A stretch of DNA of 64,000 bases from Streptomyces sp. CG1. GTDB lineage: Bacteria > Actinomycetota > Actinomycetes > Streptomycetales > Streptomycetaceae. The position numbers and the translations under genes are program-made. The notes beneath the pieces were generated by a model. That model had not been told where the DNA came from. It searched no databases and worked only from the letters and a program-made list of their open reading frames with translations. Shown one piece after another: positions 62,702 to 64,000 of the stretch (the first letter of the stretch is position 1; each line of letters begins with the position of its first letter). The stretch lies in contig NZ_CP163518.1 of assembly GCF_041080625.1 (NCBI RefSeq), positions 4,092,001-4,156,000 of the forward strand, given 5' to 3'.

Positions 62702-63856
62702 TCAGAGGGTGCCGCCCGTTTCGTCCTGGAACTGTTCCGTCCAGTAGTGCCAGTCCGTGGCCGGGAGCGTGGCTGTGGGGTCGAGGGTGGTCAGGGTGTG
62801 GAGCATGGCGGCGGCGAGCTGGTCGTAGGCGCGGGTCGTCAGCTCGGCGGCGAGGTGGTCGTCGATCGTGCGCTCGTGGTGGAGGAGCCAGAGCGTGAAG
62901 GCGAGGGTGGAGACGTCGGTGTTGAGAGGGTGGAGCGTCGCCGCCGGCTCGCTGAAGGTCAGCACCGCGCCCGTTCTGCCGTCGACCACCAGGCTGTTGT
63001 CCCCGACCAGGCGGCCCAGACGGATCAAGTGGTCCGCGTGGGCCGGGAGTTCGTCCAGAGGGCCGACGTAGTCCTCGGTGGCGTACTCCCGGAGTGTCGG
63101 CAGCGGGACGTCCGTGTCGGCGTGGAAGAGGACCGTCTCCTCCGGCAGCCCGGTCTCGCGCAGGAAGTGCCGGGTCGGCTCGTGTGTGAGCGTCGCGGGG
63201 AAGTCGACCTCCTCGAAGCGGGCCACCCGGCCGTGCCCGAACTCCTGGTCGAGCAGGCGGGCCGGGACGTCCAGGGTGAGCCCGGACGCCGTGCCGGGGC
63301 CCGCGACGAGGGCGAGCGGGCGGATCAGGGCCGCCGCCTTCCAGTACGGCGGGACCTTGCCGCCCGTGCCCTCCTCGAAGAGGGCGAGCAGTCGGCGGGT
63401 GGCCTCGGCCACCGTCCTGGGGCCGTACCGGCCCGCGAGGGAGGCGAAACGGCCGCGCAGGCCCGCCAGTTCCTCGGTGACCGCGGCGAAGCGCAGGAGG
63501 GTGTCCAGGGACGGGGCGAAGGGGCGGGCGCCGGACGGGTCGAAGAGGTAGGCCGTCGTCAGCTCGCCGGTGCCGCCGTCGAGCAGGATGGACTCGCGCG
63601 CCATGCCCGCCGGGTTGAGCAGTTCGCCTATCACCAGCCGGTCCCGCAGCTCGTCCGCCACGCGGAAGGGGCCGTCCGCGGCGTCGGCGAGCGTGCGCAG
63701 GCCGTGCCTGCGGAGCGGGGAGAAGGTCAGCAGGTCGGTGGCCGCGGGCAGTCCGGAGCCGCCGAGCAGGCCGCGCGTCGGCGCGTGCGTGACATAGCGG
63801 TCCAGCTCGGCCTCGGTCAGCGTGATCGCCGTAACCCCGGCGTCGGTCGTGCTCAT
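62702..63856 (-). CDS. SUKH-4 family immunity-like protein
   Basis: A 384-residue protein that includes a SUKH-4 type domain: F-S-P-L-R-R-H-G-L, then near the end D-W-H-Y-W-T-E-Q-F-Q-D-E-T-G-G-T-L. SUKH proteins neutralise or bind nuclease toxins of polymorphic toxin systems, but here no toxin gene is visible in the window. Two similar blocks (about 20-200 and 210-384) may reflect a duplicated fold. ATG 63856 is chosen; the frame continues upstream to 63934 without a binding site. The window ends 144 bases later, so a partner gene could lie just outside. Confidence 0.75.
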   Translation of the reverse strand: MSTTDAGVTAITLTEAELDRYVTHAPTRGLLGGSGLPAATDLLTFSPLRRHGLRTLADAADGPFRVADELRDRLVIGELLNPAGMARESILLDGGTGELTTAYLFDPSGARPFAPSLDTLLRFAAVTEELAGLRGRFASLAGRYGPRTVAEATRRLLALFEEGTGGKVPPYWKAAALIRPLALVAGPGTASGLTLDVPARLLDQEFGHGRVARFEEVDFPATLTHEPTRHFLRETGLPEETVLFHADTDVPLPTLREYATEDYVGPLDELPAHADHLIRLGRLVGDNSLVVDGRTGAVLTFSEPAATLHPLNTDVSTLAFTLWLLHHERTIDDHLAAELTTRAYDQLAAAMLHTLTTLDPTATLPATDWHYWTEQFQDETGGTL

Positions 63857-64000
63857 CGCTCCCCCCGCGATCTTCCCCGTCGGTGCACACGTGAGTCCGT
63901 CCACGTGTGAGTCCGTGAGTGCCACTGCCCCCACCGCTCAGCACACTACGCCGACCCACTGACAACGGCCCTCAGCAGGAGGGACGCCCGGCGGGGCGCG

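Overview
The window is a 64 kb piece of a Streptomyces chromosome. Supporting signs are the very high G+C with third-position bias in nearly every gene, frequent GTG starts, tRNA genes without an encoded CCA, 16-bp operators of the DasR type, a SsgA-like (SALP) sporulation protein, DUF397/DUF6879 genes and TTA (bldA-dependent) codons. From about 10 kb onward the gene order resembles, from memory, the conserved core block around SCO2895-SCO2940 of S. coelicolor; this is recall and was not checked.

Region 1 (1-8.7 kb) is accessory. It holds a SEC-C protein end, a low-G+C SRA(YDG)-HNH modification-dependent endonuclease, a HAD hydrolase, and an XRE/TPR regulator gene cut after its ninth codon by a complete IS256-family insertion (3471-4898, terminal inverted repeats, near-perfect 8-bp target duplication). 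The regulator's start and ribosome binding site survive on the far side of the element. Facing away from it is a tightly overlapping four-gene cassette (5127-6489), two genes of which carry a TTA codon, followed by a DUF397 gene, another Streptomyces-type protein and a small secreted protein.

Region 2 (8.7-24.5 kb) is core: GlxA-type regulator, membrane proteins, tRNA-Leu(UAG), rdgB, SGNH hydrolase, DUF445 protein, bcp, DUF3618, a GroES-like protein, a guanidinium exporter under a guanidine-III riboswitch, a large class A penicillin-binding protein, a three-gene ABC-2 exporter, a LiaF-like protein, a lipoprotein and rph.

Region 3 (24.5-45.4 kb) starts with the N-acetylglucosamine PTS genes (EIIB and two EIIC) with DasR-type sites. 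A metallo-beta-lactamase-fold protein, a membrane-anchored PemK/MazF protein, a lipoprotein and an S53 protease follow. Next is a cysM-cysO-mec sulfur-carrier cluster with a Cys-containing leader peptide, then an amino-acid permease, DUF2017, clpS, and NAD salvage genes pncB and pncA. A decayed M6 protease remnant, two RDD membrane proteins, an SsgG-like protein and an FAD-linked oxidase close the region.

Region 4 (45.4-64 kb) has a TPR protein, hpd with its divergent Lrp-type regulator, a complete osmoprotectant-type ABC transporter operon and a Lon-domain protein. It also has a cluster of N-acylamino-acid racemase, GNAT, PucR regulator, M20 deacylase and APC permease that fits a D- to L-amino-acid conversion pathway. 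An IclR regulator, a DEAD-type helicase, tRNA-Cys(GCA) and a SUKH-4 immunity-like protein end the window. No CRISPR array, rRNA, replication origin or prophage was seen.
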